Shown: piece after piece, positions 15,606 through 24,581 of the stretch
Numbering within the stretch: the first letter of the stretch is position 1
Layout: the number at the start of each line of letters is the position of its first letter
Origin: Georgenia muralis
Lineage (GTDB): Bacteria > Actinomycetota > Actinomycetes > Actinomycetales > Actinomycetaceae
Assembly (NCBI RefSeq): GCF_003814705.1
Contig: NZ_RKRA01000001.1
Span: 1,178,001 to 1,242,000, forward strand
Direction of reading: 5' to 3'
DNA length: 64,000 bases
Position numbers and translations under genes: made by a program
The notes under the pieces: generated by a model
Told to the model about the DNA's origin: nothing
Seen by the model: the letters and a program-made list of their open reading frames with translations, nothing else
Databases searched by the model: none

Positions 15606-17113
15606 GCGTCAGCCGGCTGCGCCGGCACGGGGAGGTGGGTGGCGCGCTCCGACCGGAGGTCGGGCTCACGGGCAGGGCCGACGGCGTGACCGGGTTCTCG
15701 GGCGGGACCGGCCACGTGCCCCGGCTCGGGGACGTGACCGGCGACGTGACCGGGCTCGTGCGGGTGTCCGGGGGCGTCGGCGACCGGGTGCACCGCACCC
15801 GCCACCCCGGGCAGGCTCAGGCCGAGGACCTGCTCGAGAGCGAGCAGGTACTCCTCGCCGCGACCCTGACGCCCGGCGGTGCGCGCCCGGACCGTCGGCT
15901 CGTGGAGCAGGCGCGCGGCGAGGCGGCGCAGGGCCTGGGCGGCCTTGTCCGCGGGGATGGCACCGTCGGCGGGCAGGCGCTCGATCTCGGCGGCGACGGC
16001 GTCGGCCACCGACTCGCGCAGGGCCACCACGGCCTGGTCCATGCGCCGGCCGGCGTGGTCCTCGAGGAGCTCCCGCACGGCGTCGTCGACGATCTGGCGG
16101 GCGCGGGCGATCTCGGCGGCGGTCGCGGCCGGGGCGTGCTCACGCACGGTCGGCAGGTCGACGAGGAGGACGCCGTCGAGGTCGCCGACCTCCTCCTCGA
16201 CGTCGCGGTGCAGGGCCAGGTCGACGACGACGAGCGGCCCGTCCTCCGGCCGGCGGGCGGCGACCGCGGCGGCGACGAGGTCCACCCGCAGGACCGGGGT
16301 GCCCGTGCCGCGCACGGTGACGACGAGGTCGACGCCGGCCAGCGCGGCGGCGAGGTCCTCCTCCGCGACGACGACGCCGTGTCCGGCGGCGAAGTCCCGC
16401 GCCCGCCCGGAGGCCGACCACACCGCGACATCGGTGACGCCGCGCTCGCGCAGCGCGGCGAGGGAGGCCCCGGCGTAGGAGCCGGTGCCGACGAGCAGGG
16501 TGCGGCGCCCGGCCAGGGAGGCACGCGGGACGGCGGGGTCGTGGGGGTCGGCGGCGGCCGCGTGCTCACGCTCGCACGCGAGCGCGCCGGCACGGGCGGC
16601 CGCGAGGTCGAGCGCGACCGAGACGACCGAGAGCCCCGCCCGGGCCAGGTCCGTGGCGACCGCCACCTGGCGGGAGGTGCGGGTGGCGCGCTGGAGCGTC
16701 TTCTCCAGCAGCGGCGAGGTCGTGCCCGCCTCGCGGGCGGCGCTCAGGGCCCGGCGGACCTGGCCGGTGATCTCCCGCTCCCCCACCACCATCGAGTCCA
16801 GCCCGGCGGCGACCTCGAAGAGGTGCCGGACCGCGGCGTCGTCGGTCTCGGCCCGCATGAGCCGGGCGACCTCGGCCAGGTCGGTGCCCGAGCTGCGCGC
16901 CACCGCCTCCTGGGCGGCCCGCGCGGCCTCCTCGGGGCTCTCGGCCTCGACGTAGACCTCGAGCCGGTTGCACGTGGCCAGGACCACGGCACCGGCCACG
17001 GCAGGGGAGGACGCCACGACCTGGGGGCCGACCTCGTGGGCACCCGTGCTCAACCGCTCGACGTCGGTGAGGTTCAGGTCGTGGTGATTCGCCGAGAGCA
17101 TCAGGAGTACCAC
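15602..17113 (-). CDS. hemA: Glutamyl-tRNA reductase with a His/Pro/Gly-rich tail
   Basis: The predicted 503-residue protein makes glutamate-1-semialdehyde from glutamyl-tRNA, the first committed step of heme synthesis. Catalytic Cys is in VLATCNRLEVY; GLDSMVVGEREITGQVR and the NADPH domain GTGSYAGASLAALRERG follow. The last 60 residues are unusual, with degenerate repeats of EPGHVAGP type rich in His, Pro and Gly that I do not know from other HemA proteins. The GTG at 17113 (MVLLMLSANHH) is used; the ATG at 17101 is an alternative. It opens the leftward hemA-cpfC-hemQ operon, divergent from hemE. Confidence 0.93.
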   Translation of the reverse strand: MVLLMLSANHHDLNLTDVERLSTGAHEVGPQVVASSPAVAGAVVLATCNRLEVYVEAESPEEAARAAQEAVARSSGTDLAEVARLMRAETDDAAVRHLFEVAAGLDSMVVGEREITGQVRRALSAAREAGTTSPLLEKTLQRATRTSRQVAVATDLARAGLSVVSVALDLAAARAGALACEREHAAAADPHDPAVPRASLAGRRTLLVGTGSYAGASLAALRERGVTDVAVWSASGRARDFAAGHGVVVAEEDLAAALAGVDLVVTVRGTGTPVLRVDLVAAAVAARRPEDGPLVVVDLALHRDVEEEVGDLDGVLLVDLPTVREHAPAATAAEIARARQIVDDAVRELLEDHAGRRMDQAVVALRESVADAVAAEIERLPADGAIPADKAAQALRRLAARLLHEPTVRARTAGRQGRGEEYLLALEQVLGLSLPGVAGAVHPVADAPGHPHEPGHVAGHVPEPGHVAGPAREPGHAVGPAREPDLRSERATHLPVPAQPADA

Positions 17114-17160
17114 GTCCCCCCTAGTGAACCATTTCCTCGGGGGGCGGGCACAATGGCCCG
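17114..17160. promoter_or_regulatory. Divergent promoter region between the two heme operons
   Basis: Only 47 bases separate the hemA and hemE start codons, so both operons must be transcribed from overlapping or leader-poor promoters here. CTAGTGAACCATT is the only AT-richer stretch, and no clear -35/-10 pair can be picked for either side. The compact arrangement implies joint control of all nine heme genes. Confidence 0.5.
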
Positions 17161-18213
17161 GTGACGGATTCGACGACCACGGCCCCTGCCCAGGAAATGA
17201 CGGCCCCCGCCCTGCTCGAGGCCTATTCCGGACGACGCCCGGAGCGCCTGCCGGTGTGGTTCATGCGCCAGGCCGGCCGCTCCCTGCCCGAGTACCGCGC
17301 CCTGCGCGAGGGCGTGGGGATGATCGAGTCCTGCCTGCGCCCGGACCTCGCGGCCGAGATCACGCTGCAGCCGGTGCGCCGTCACGGCGTGGACGCCGCG
17401 ATCTTCTTCTCCGACATCATGGTGCCGCTGCACCTGGCCGGCGTGGACGTCACCATCCAGCCCGGGGTGGGGCCGGTCGTGGCCGAGCCCGTCCGCTCGG
17501 CGGCCGACGTCGACCGGCTCGTCGACCACCAGCCCGGGGACGCCTCCGCCGTGGCCGAGGCTGTCCGGATCGTCGTCGCCGAGCTCGACGAGACCCCGCT
17601 CATCGGCTTCGCGGGCGCCCCCTTCACCCTGGCGGCCTACCTCGTCGAGGGACGGCCCTCGCGCGACCACCTCGCGGCCCGCACCCTCATGCACGCCGAC
17701 CCCGAGTCCTGGCGGCGCCTCATGCGGTGGGCGGCGGACATCAGCGCCGACTTCGTGCGCACCCAGGTCCGCGCCGGCGCCCGCGCCGCCCAGCTGTTCG
17801 ACTCCTGGGCGGGCGCCCTGTCCCTGGACGACTACGCCTCCCACGCCGCGCCCTTCAGCGCCCGCACCCTGGCCCAGGTCCGCTCCCTCGGCGTGCCGGT
17901 CGTGCACTTCGGCACCGGCACCGGCGAGCTGCTGGGGGCCATGCGTGACGCCGGCGCGGACGTCGTCGGGGTCGACTACCGCATCCCGCTGGACGAGGCG
18001 AACCGCCGCCTCGGCGGCACCACGGTGCTGCAGGGCAATATCGACCCGGCGCTCCTCGACGCCCCGTGGGACGTCCTCGAGGCGCACGTGCGCGACGTCG
18101 TCGAACGCGGCCGCTCGGCGCCCGCCCACGTGGTCAACCTCGGCCACGGCGTGCCGCCGGGCACCGACCCCGACGTCCTGACCCGCCTCGTCGCCCTGGT
18201 CCACTCGCTGTGA
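17161..18213 (+). CDS. hemE: Uroporphyrinogen decarboxylase
   Basis: The predicted 350-residue protein converts uroporphyrinogen III to coproporphyrinogen III. The N-terminal signature PVWFMRQAGRSLPEYR holds the substrate-binding Arg residues, and GFAGAPFTLAAYLVEG is the second family signature. Conserved Asp in FFSDIMVPL is present. The GTG start at 17161 leaves a short polar N-terminal extension before ALLEAYSGRRPERLPV. The stop overlaps the hemY start by four bases. Confidence 0.95.
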   Translation: MTDSTTTAPAQEMTAPALLEAYSGRRPERLPVWFMRQAGRSLPEYRALREGVGMIESCLRPDLAAEITLQPVRRHGVDAAIFFSDIMVPLHLAGVDVTIQPGVGPVVAEPVRSAADVDRLVDHQPGDASAVAEAVRIVVAELDETPLIGFAGAPFTLAAYLVEGRPSRDHLAARTLMHADPESWRRLMRWAADISADFVRTQVRAGARAAQLFDSWAGALSLDDYASHAAPFSARTLAQVRSLGVPVVHFGTGTGELLGAMRDAGADVVGVDYRIPLDEANRRLGGTTVLQGNIDPALLDAPWDVLEAHVRDVVERGRSAPAHVVNLGHGVPPGTDPDVLTRLVALVHSL

Positions 18214-19697
18214 GGCGGGCCGTCCGCGCCGCCGCGGCCGGCCCGCACGTCCGCGGGGACGCCCGCGCGGACGTCGTCGTCGTCGGCGGCGGGATGGCCG
18301 GGCTGAGCGCCGCGCACGCGTTTCTCGCCGAGGGGCTCCGCCCGGTGGTGCTCGAGGCGTCGTCCGCGGTCGGTGGTCTCGTCGGTTCCGGCGTCGTCGG
18401 CGGGTACGAGCTCGACCTCGGCGCCGAGGCCTTCGCCACCCGCCGGCCCGAGGTCGGCGACCTCGTCCGGTCGCTCGGGCTGGAGGTCGTCGAGCCCGGC
18501 GCCGGTTCCTGGGTGTGGACGCCCCAGCGGGCCTTCCGCATCCCGGTGCGGACCCTGCTCGGCGTGCCCGCGGACCTCGGCGCGGCCGACGTCGTCGCCG
18601 CGCTCGGCCCCGAGGCGGCGGCGGCCGCGGCCGCGGCCGACGCCGGCCTACCCGCCCACGTGGGCGCCGACGCCGCCGACGTGGCGACCCTCGTGCGCAC
18701 CCGGATGGGGCAGGTGGTCCTCGACCGGCTCGTCACCCCGGTGGCGGGCGGCATCCACTCGGCCGACCCCGCAGACCTCGCCGTCGACTCCGTCATGCCC
18801 GGGCTGCGGGCCGCCCTGACCGAGCACGGCACCCTCGCCGGCGCCGTGGCGGCGCTCGTCGACGCCACCCCCGGCGCGGCCGCGGCGAGCACCGCCGGAG
18901 GGCTGTTCCGCCTGCCCCGCGCCCTCGCCGCGGCGGTCCGGGCCGGCGGCGGTGAGGTCCGCACCGGCGCCACCGTCACGGGTCTGCACGCGGTCGACGG
19001 CGGGTGGACGGTCGACGTCGACGAGGCCGGCGGCCGGTCCCGCGCCACCGCGGCCCACGTGGTCCTCGCCCTCCCCGAGGGTCCGGCACGGGAGCTCCTC
19101 GCCGGTGTCCTGACGCTGCCCGACGCGCCCGCGGCGGGCGGGTCGACCATCACCCACGTCACCCTCGTCGTCGAGGCGCCGGCGCTCGACGCCGCCCCCC
19201 GGGGCTCCGGCCTGCTCGTCCCCCCAGGTGCGACGGGGGTGCGCGCGAAGGCGCTCACCCACGTGAGCGCGAAGTGGCCGTGGCTGCGTGAGGTCACCGC
19301 CCCGGGCGTCCACGTCCTGCGGGTCTCCTACGGCCGGCACGGCGAGCGCACCGACGACGTCGGTGCCGCGGCGGCGCTGGCCGACGCCACCACGCTGCTC
19401 GGCGTGCCCCTGGGCCGGGTCCTCGACCACCGGGTCGTGCGACGGACCGGGGTCCTGGCGTCCGCCACACCGGCCCACCGGGCCTACGTCACCACGGTCC
19501 GCGCCAGGGTCGCCGAGCGGCCGGGCCTCCACCTCGCCGGGGCGTGGGTCGCCGGCACCGGCCTGGCGGCCGTCGTCGCGCAGGCGCAGTCCCTGGCGCG
19601 GTCGGTCGCGACCGACCCGATGGAGACCGCCGGGGCCGGGGCCGGCGACGGCGTCGGCGTCGGCGATGCACGAGCGTCCGGCGGGGCCGCGGAATGA
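18210..19697 (+). CDS. hemY: Coproporphyrinogen III oxidase (HemY/CgoX)
   Basis: The predicted 495-residue FAD flavoprotein oxidises coproporphyrinogen III to coproporphyrin III with oxygen. The dinucleotide-binding motif VVVVGGGMAGLSAAHAF lies near residue 20, and LHLAGAWVAGTGLAAVV at the C-terminus is the second FAD signature. The GTG start at 18210 overlaps the hemE stop (GTGA). The tail has a Gly/Ala/Val low-complexity end. In actinobacteria this enzyme works before ferrochelatase and HemQ, both encoded by the divergent operon. Confidence 0.9.
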   Translation: MRRAVRAAAAGPHVRGDARADVVVVGGGMAGLSAAHAFLAEGLRPVVLEASSAVGGLVGSGVVGGYELDLGAEAFATRRPEVGDLVRSLGLEVVEPGAGSWVWTPQRAFRIPVRTLLGVPADLGAADVVAALGPEAAAAAAAADAGLPAHVGADAADVATLVRTRMGQVVLDRLVTPVAGGIHSADPADLAVDSVMPGLRAALTEHGTLAGAVAALVDATPGAAAASTAGGLFRLPRALAAAVRAGGGEVRTGATVTGLHAVDGGWTVDVDEAGGRSRATAAHVVLALPEGPARELLAGVLTLPDAPAAGGSTITHVTLVVEAPALDAAPRGSGLLVPPGATGVRAKALTHVSAKWPWLREVTAPGVHVLRVSYGRHGERTDDVGAAAALADATTLLGVPLGRVLDHRVVRRTGVLASATPAHRAYVTTVRARVAERPGLHLAGAWVAGTGLAAVVAQAQSLARSVATDPMETAGAGAGDGVGVGDARASGGAAE

Positions 19698-19713
19698 CCC
19701 ACGGAATGACATT

Positions 19714-19730
19714 TCCAGGAACGTCCTGGA
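19714..19730 (+). promoter_or_regulatory. Inverted repeat between hemY and hemC
   Basis: TCCAGG and CCTGGA surround a five-base spacer, 16 bases after the hemY stop. The 105-base gap 19698-19802 is the least GC-rich part of the heme cluster and probably contains a promoter for hemC-hemD-hemB-hemL. The repeat may be a weak terminator or an operator for a heme- or iron-responsive regulator. Confidence 0.4.
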
Positions 19731-19802
19731 CGACACGGAGAAATGTGACGCGGACCGCACGTCAATGCGTCGTGACAATCCGTCAGAAAACGAGGTGACA
19801 CC

Positions 19803-20816
19803 GTGCCAGAAAACCGCCTCGACAATTCCCCCGGCCCTGGTGACACTGGGGCGGTGAGCTCGACCCTGCGCCTCGGCACCCGAGGCAGCGACCTCGCCCT
19901 CACCCAGTCCACGACGGTCGCGGAGGCGCTCGCCGCGAGCTCCGGTCTGGACGTGCGGCTCGTGCGCATCCGCACCGAGGGTGACCGCTCCACCGCGTCG
20001 CTGACCACCCTCGGTGGCACCGGCGTGTTCGCCGCGGCCCTGCGCGAGGCGCTCCTCGCCGGCGACATCGACGTCGCCGTCCACTCCCTCAAGGACCTGC
20101 CCTCCGCCCCCCTGCCCGGGCTCGAGATCGCTGCGGTCCCCGTGCGGGAGGACCCCCGCGACGCCCTGTGCGCCCGCGAGGGCTGGACGCTGGCGACCCT
20201 GCCCGGCGGTGCCCGGGTCGGCACCGGGTCCCCCCGCCGGGCCGCCCAGCTACGCCTGGCCCGTCCGGACCTCGCCGTCGTCGACATCCGCGGCAACGTG
20301 CCCACCCGGCTGGCCCGCGTGGCACCGGGCGACCTCGACGCCGTCGTCCTGGCCGCGGCGGGGCTGAGCCGCCTGGGGCTCCTGGCCCACGTCACCGACC
20401 TGCTGCCCACCGACGTCATGCTCCCCGCCCCGGGCCAGGGGGCGCTGGCGGTCGAGTGCCGGGCCGAGGAGCACGCCGCGCCGCTCGCCGCGGCCCTGCG
20501 CGGGCTCGAGGACCCCGCCACCCGCCTGGCGGTCGTGGCCGAGCGGGAGGTGCTGCGCGTCCTCGAGGCCGGCTGCACCGCCCCCGTGGCCGCCCACGCC
20601 CGTGTCGACGACGCGGGCCGCCTGCTGCTGACCGCCGGCGTGTTCGGTGGTGACGGGCTCATCCGGTCCGGCGCCGCACCCGTGCCGGCAGACGAGCAGG
20701 GCCTCGAGGCCGCGCGCGAGCTCGGCGCCGCCCTCGCCCACGAGCTGCTCGCCGCCGGGGCCGTCGAGCTCGCGGGTCTGCTGCCGCGCAGCGACGCCTC
20801 GTCGGGCCGGCCGTGA
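19803..20816 (+). CDS. hemC: Hydroxymethylbilane synthase (porphobilinogen deaminase)
   Basis: The predicted 337-residue protein polymerises four porphobilinogens into hydroxymethylbilane. LRLGTRGSDLALTQS, DVAVHSLKDLPS and the dipyrromethane-cofactor cysteine in VLEAGCTAPVAAHA are present. GAGGTG precedes the GTG at 19803; the family core begins about 18 residues in, so a GTG at 19854 is an alternative. hemD starts ten bases after its stop. Confidence 0.94.
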   Translation: MPENRLDNSPGPGDTGAVSSTLRLGTRGSDLALTQSTTVAEALAASSGLDVRLVRIRTEGDRSTASLTTLGGTGVFAAALREALLAGDIDVAVHSLKDLPSAPLPGLEIAAVPVREDPRDALCAREGWTLATLPGGARVGTGSPRRAAQLRLARPDLAVVDIRGNVPTRLARVAPGDLDAVVLAAAGLSRLGLLAHVTDLLPTDVMLPAPGQGALAVECRAEEHAAPLAAALRGLEDPATRLAVVAEREVLRVLEAGCTAPVAAHARVDDAGRLLLTAGVFGGDGLIRSGAAPVPADEQGLEAARELGAALAHELLAAGAVELAGLLPRSDASSGRP

Positions 20817-20826
20817 GGCACCGCTG

Positions 20827-21660
20827 GTGAGCGACCTCGCCGGCGCGGTCGTCCTCGTGCCCCGCCCGGCCGCCGACGACCCCTTCGTCGTCGCGGTGCG
20901 GGAGGCGGGCGGCCGGCCGCTCCCCGCGCTCCTCGTCCGTACCGTCCCGGCGCCGTCGACCGCCCTCGACGACGCCCTGCGTGCCCTGCAGGCCGGCGCC
21001 CACACCTGGCTCGCGGTCACCTCGGCGGTGACCGTCGACGTGATCGCCGAGCGGGCCCGCGCGCTGGGGGCCACCCCGGCGGAGCTCACCGCCGGTGCCC
21101 GCGTCGCCGCCGTCGGGCCGGCCACCGCGGACGCGCTTGCGGCGGTAGGGGTCCGGGCCGACCTCGTCCCGGGGCAGACCGCGAGCGCCGAGGCGCTCCT
21201 CGCCGCGTGGCCGGAGCCGGACGGCGGCTCCGTGCTGCTCCCCCGGTCCGCTCTCGCCGCGCCCACCCTGGCGCAGGGCCTGCGGGCGCGCGGCTGGCGC
21301 GTCAGCGACGTCGTCGCGTACACCACCGTCCCCGCGCCCGGGCCGGACCCGGCCGTCGCCGCCGCCCTCACCGCCGAGCAGGTCGACGCCGTCCTGCTCA
21401 CCTCGGGGTCGGTCGCCCGGGCGCTCGTGAGCCTGTACGGCCGCCCGCCGGCACGGACGCTGCTCTGCGCGATCGGCGCGAGCACGGCCGCCGCGGCCGC
21501 CGCCGCCGGCCTCACGGTCGCCGCCGTCGCCTCGGCCCAGAGCCCGGCCGGGCTCGTCGGCGCCGTCGCCGCCGCCCTGCACCCGACCACCTCGCCCACG
21601 CCGCCCACGCCGCCCACGTCGACCACGTCGACCGCCCCGAACCAGGAGGAGCCCCGGTGA
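20827..21660 (+). CDS. hemD: Uroporphyrinogen-III synthase
   Basis: The predicted 277-residue protein closes hydroxymethylbilane with ring D inversion. The family is poorly conserved; [30 protein letters not shown] and [15 protein letters not shown] are typical. The C-terminus ends in a Thr/Pro low-complexity tail encoded by repeated CCGCCCACG units near 21595-21625. The GTG at 20827 is ten bases after hemC. Its TGA overlaps the hemB GTG. Position between hemC and hemB supports the call. Confidence 0.9.
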   Translation: MSDLAGAVVLVPRPAADDPFVVAVREAGGRPLPALLVRTVPAPSTALDDALRALQAGAHTWLAVTSAVTVDVIAERARALGATPAELTAGARVAAVGPATADALAAVGVRADLVPGQTASAEALLAAWPEPDGGSVLLPRSALAAPTLAQGLRARGWRVSDVVAYTTVPAPGPDPAVAAALTAEQVDAVLLTSGSVARALVSLYGRPPARTLLCAIGASTAAAAAAAGLTVAAVASAQSPAGLVGAVAAALHPTTSPTPPTPPTSTTSTAPNQEEPR

Positions 21661-22688
21661 CCACCCGCGAGGAACCCGCCCGCCCCCGCACCGCCGCACC
21701 GGCGACCGAGCCGGCCTACCGTCCGGTCGACCGGCCGCGGCGGCTGCGCGCGACCCCCGCCCTGCGTCGCCTCGTCGCCGAGACCCGGGTCGCCCCCGCC
21801 GACCTGGTCCTGCCGATGTTCGTCCGCGAGGCGGCCACCGAGCCGGTGCCCATCGGGTCCATGCCCGGTGTCGTCCAGCACACGACGGACACGCTGCGGC
21901 GGGCCGCGGTCGAGGCGGCCGAGGCCGGCGTGGGCGGGGTCATGCTCTTCGGCGTCCCCGCCACCCGCGACGCCACGGGCACCTGCGCGACCGACGAGGA
22001 CGGCGTCCTCAACGCCGGTCTGCGGGCGCTCGTGGCGGAGGTCGGCGACGCCGTCGTCGTGATGTCCGACCTGTGCCTCGACGAGTTCACCGACCACGGG
22101 CACTGCGGGGTGCTCGACGCCGCGGGCCGGGTGGACAACGACGCGACGCTCGTGCGCTACCAGGAGATGGCGCTCGCGCAGGCCGCGACCGGCGCCCACG
22201 TGCTCGGGCTCAGCGGGATGATGGACGGCCAGGTCGGCGCCGTCCGGGAGGTGCTCGAGGGCGCCGGGTACACCGACACCGCGATCCTGGCTTACTCGGC
22301 CAAGTACGCCTCGGCCTTCTACGGCCCGTTCCGCGAGGCCGTCGACTCCCAGCTCCGCGGTGACCGCAAGACCTACCAGATGGACGTGGCCAACCGGCGC
22401 GAGGGTCTGCGCGAGGCCACGCTCGACCTCGCCGAGGGCGCCGACGTCGTCATGGTCAAGCCCGCCCTGGCCTACCTCGACGTCCTCGCCGAGGTCGCGG
22501 CGCTCTCGGAGGTGCCGGTGGCCGCCTACCAGGTCTCCGGGGAGTACGCGATGGTCGAGGCCGCCGCGGCCCAGGGCTGGCTCGACCGCCGGCGCACCAT
22601 CGAGGAGACCGTGCTGTCCATCCGCCGCGCGGGCGCCGACGTCGTGCTGACCTACTGGGCCACCGAGCTGGCCCGCTGGCTACGGTGA
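21657..22688 (+). CDS. hemB: Porphobilinogen synthase (delta-aminolevulinate dehydratase)
   Basis: The predicted 343-residue protein condenses two 5-aminolevulinates into porphobilinogen. The Schiff-base lysines lie in [11 protein letters not shown] and in [11 protein letters not shown]. The metal region reads [14 protein letters not shown], keeping two of the three zinc cysteines with Asp in the middle position, so it is intermediate between the zinc and the Mg/alkali types. AGGAGGA at ideal spacing precedes the GTG at 21657. Confidence 0.95.
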   Translation: MTTREEPARPRTAAPATEPAYRPVDRPRRLRATPALRRLVAETRVAPADLVLPMFVREAATEPVPIGSMPGVVQHTTDTLRRAAVEAAEAGVGGVMLFGVPATRDATGTCATDEDGVLNAGLRALVAEVGDAVVVMSDLCLDEFTDHGHCGVLDAAGRVDNDATLVRYQEMALAQAATGAHVLGLSGMMDGQVGAVREVLEGAGYTDTAILAYSAKYASAFYGPFREAVDSQLRGDRKTYQMDVANRREGLREATLDLAEGADVVMVKPALAYLDVLAEVAALSEVPVAAYQVSGEYAMVEAAAAQGWLDRRRTIEETVLSIRRAGADVVLTYWATELARWLR

Positions 22689-22734
22689 GCCCCGAGCACA
22701 TCCGCACCACGCCCCCGTCCCGAGGAGCACGACC

Positions 22735-24093
22735 ATGACCGCCGACCCCACCCACGAGCTCTTCGAGCGGGCCCGCGCCGTCATCCCCGGCGGCGTGGAC
22801 TCGCCCGTGCGCGCGTACGGCTCCGTCGGGGGCGACCCCCGCTTCCTCGCCTCGGCGCGGGGCCCGTACGTCACCGACACCGAGGGACGCGAGTACGTCG
22901 ACCTCGTCATGTCGTGGGGCCCGGCCCTCCTGGGCCACGCCCACCCCGAGGTCGTGGCCGCCGTGACCGCGGCCGCCGGCCGCGGCCTGTCCTTCGGCGC
23001 CCCCACGCTCGCCGAGGTCGAGCTCGCGGAGGCGGTGCGCGGCCGGGTGCCCGCCGCGGCCAAGGTGCGGTTCGTCTCCACCGGCACCGAGGCGACGATG
23101 ACGGCGGTCCGCCTCGCCCGCGGGGCCACGGGCCGCGACCTGGTCGTGAAGTTCGCGGGCTGCTACCACGGGCACGTCGACGCCCTCCTCGCCGAGGCGG
23201 GCTCCGGCGTCGCGACGTTCGCTCTGCCGGGCTCCGCCGGGGTCACCGCGGCCAGCGCCGCCGAGACCCTCGTCCTGCCCTACAACGACGTCGAGGCCCT
23301 GGAGGCCGCCTTCGCCGAGCGCGGCAGCGAGATCGCCGCGGTCATCACCGAGGCGGCCCCGGCGAACATGGGCGTCGTGCCGCCCGCGCCCGGGTTCAAC
23401 GCCGAGCTGCGCCGCATCACCGCCGACCACGGATCCCTCATGGTCCTCGACGAGGTCCTCACCGGCTTCCGGGTGGGCCCGTCGGGCTGGTGGGGCCTCG
23501 ACGGCGTCCCGGCCGACGGCGGTCTGGGAGCGACGCTCCTCGGCGGGGAGGGCTGGGTGCCGGACCTGTTCACCTTCGGCAAGGTCGTCGGCGGCGGGAT
23601 GCCGCTGGCCGCGCTGGGCGGGCGGGCGCACCTCATGGACCTCCTCGCCCCGGTCGGCCCGGTCTACCAGGCGGGCACCCTCTCGGGGAACCCGCTCGCG
23701 ACAGCCGCCGGCCTGGCCACCCTGCGCCTGGCCGACGACGCGGTCTACGCCCACGTCGACGAGGCCGCCCGGGTGGTGGGCGAGGCGGCGAGCGCCGCCC
23801 TGACCGAGGCGGGCGTCGCGCACCGGCTCCAGCGGGCGGGCAACCTCTTCTCGGTGATGTTCGGCGAGGACGCGGCGATCGACGGGGTGCAGACCTACGC
23901 GCAGGCGAAGGCTCAGGACACGTTCCGGTACCCGCCGTTCTTCCACGCCATGCTCGACGCCGGGGTGGCCCTGCCGCCGAGCGTGTACGAGGCGTGGTTC
24001 CTCTCCGCCGCGCACGACGACGACGCGATCGGCCGCATCCTCGCGGCGCTGCCCGGTGCCGCACGGGCCGCGGCCGCCGCCACGCCGGCCTGA
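22735..24093 (+). CDS. hemL: Glutamate-1-semialdehyde 2,1-aminomutase
   Basis: The predicted 452-residue PLP enzyme converts glutamate-1-semialdehyde to 5-aminolevulinate. [35 protein letters not shown] and the PLP lysine in [18 protein letters not shown] define the family. CGAGGAG precedes the ATG. It is the last gene of the rightward heme operon, 46 bases after hemB, and meets the broken ligD-type gene seven bases beyond its stop. Confidence 0.95.
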   Translation: MTADPTHELFERARAVIPGGVDSPVRAYGSVGGDPRFLASARGPYVTDTEGREYVDLVMSWGPALLGHAHPEVVAAVTAAAGRGLSFGAPTLAEVELAEAVRGRVPAAAKVRFVSTGTEATMTAVRLARGATGRDLVVKFAGCYHGHVDALLAEAGSGVATFALPGSAGVTAASAAETLVLPYNDVEALEAAFAERGSEIAAVITEAAPANMGVVPPAPGFNAELRRITADHGSLMVLDEVLTGFRVGPSGWWGLDGVPADGGLGATLLGGEGWVPDLFTFGKVVGGGMPLAALGGRAHLMDLLAPVGPVYQAGTLSGNPLATAAGLATLRLADDAVYAHVDEAARVVGEAASAALTEAGVAHRLQRAGNLFSVMFGEDAAIDGVQTYAQAKAQDTFRYPPFFHAMLDAGVALPPSVYEAWFLSAAHDDDAIGRILAALPGAARAAAAATPA

Positions 24094-24278
24094 GCCGCGG
24101 TCAGTCCGGCGGCGGCTCCGCGCCGTCGGCCTCGTCACGCTCGGCCCACGCCAGGAGCGGGGCGAGGTCGAAGACGGCGTCGTCGATGCCCGCGTGGAGG
24201 TCGCCGCGCTCGGCGTAGCGGGCGGGCATCGTCGCGACCGTGAAGTCCCCCGGGTCGCAGTCGGGCACCTCGTCCCAG

Positions 24279-24284
24279 GTCAGC
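24279..24284. repeat. GTCAGC at the left insertion junction, repeated at 25841-25846
   Basis: The hexamer GTCAGC flanks the IS110-family element on both sides. Only one copy fits the intact ligD-type frame. IS110 elements usually recombine at a short shared core without a long target duplication, so the second copy may be the end of the element matching its target. The exact crossover within these six bases cannot be told. Confidence 0.75.
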
Positions 24285-24572
24285 AACTTAGAGACTCCGT
24301 GGAGTCTCGCCGGGGCTCGCGAAGATGGTGCTCCGGTGGCGGTTGGCGCGATGCTGGCGGCGTGGGGGTGCCGACAGGGACACTGGTGGTGTTCGTCCCG
24401 GTAGACCCCGCGCCCTCTGTGGTGCCGTTGAGCCTGTAGGTCAGCATGGTGGCGGAGGGCCTCCACGGGAACCGTGGAATGTTGCCTTTGAGCACGAGCG
24501 TCAGACTTCGAAACACTCCCAGCCCTTCCCGGGACGAACGCACCGTTACTCCACCAAGGCGGATGAGGGGAA
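24285..24572 (+). ncRNA. Candidate bridge RNA region of the IS110-family element
   Basis: IS110-group elements encode in this position a structured RNA whose two loops pair with target and donor DNA. This segment begins with a perfect hairpin (GAGACTCC-gt-GGAGTCTC, 24291-24308) and has a second at 24462-24478 (TCCACGG-gaa-CCGTGGA). AGGTCAGCA at 24438-24446 equals nine bases of the left junction (24277-24285). GCGTCAG at 24498-24504 equals seven bases of the right junction (25839-25845). The target-like match comes first and the donor-like match second, the order described for IS621 bridge RNA. GCGAAGAT at 24319-24326 is also the reverse complement of the right end of the element. Exact RNA ends and the right-side guides could not be fixed by eye. 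Confidence 0.6.
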
Positions 24573-24581
24573 GTGGTCGGG

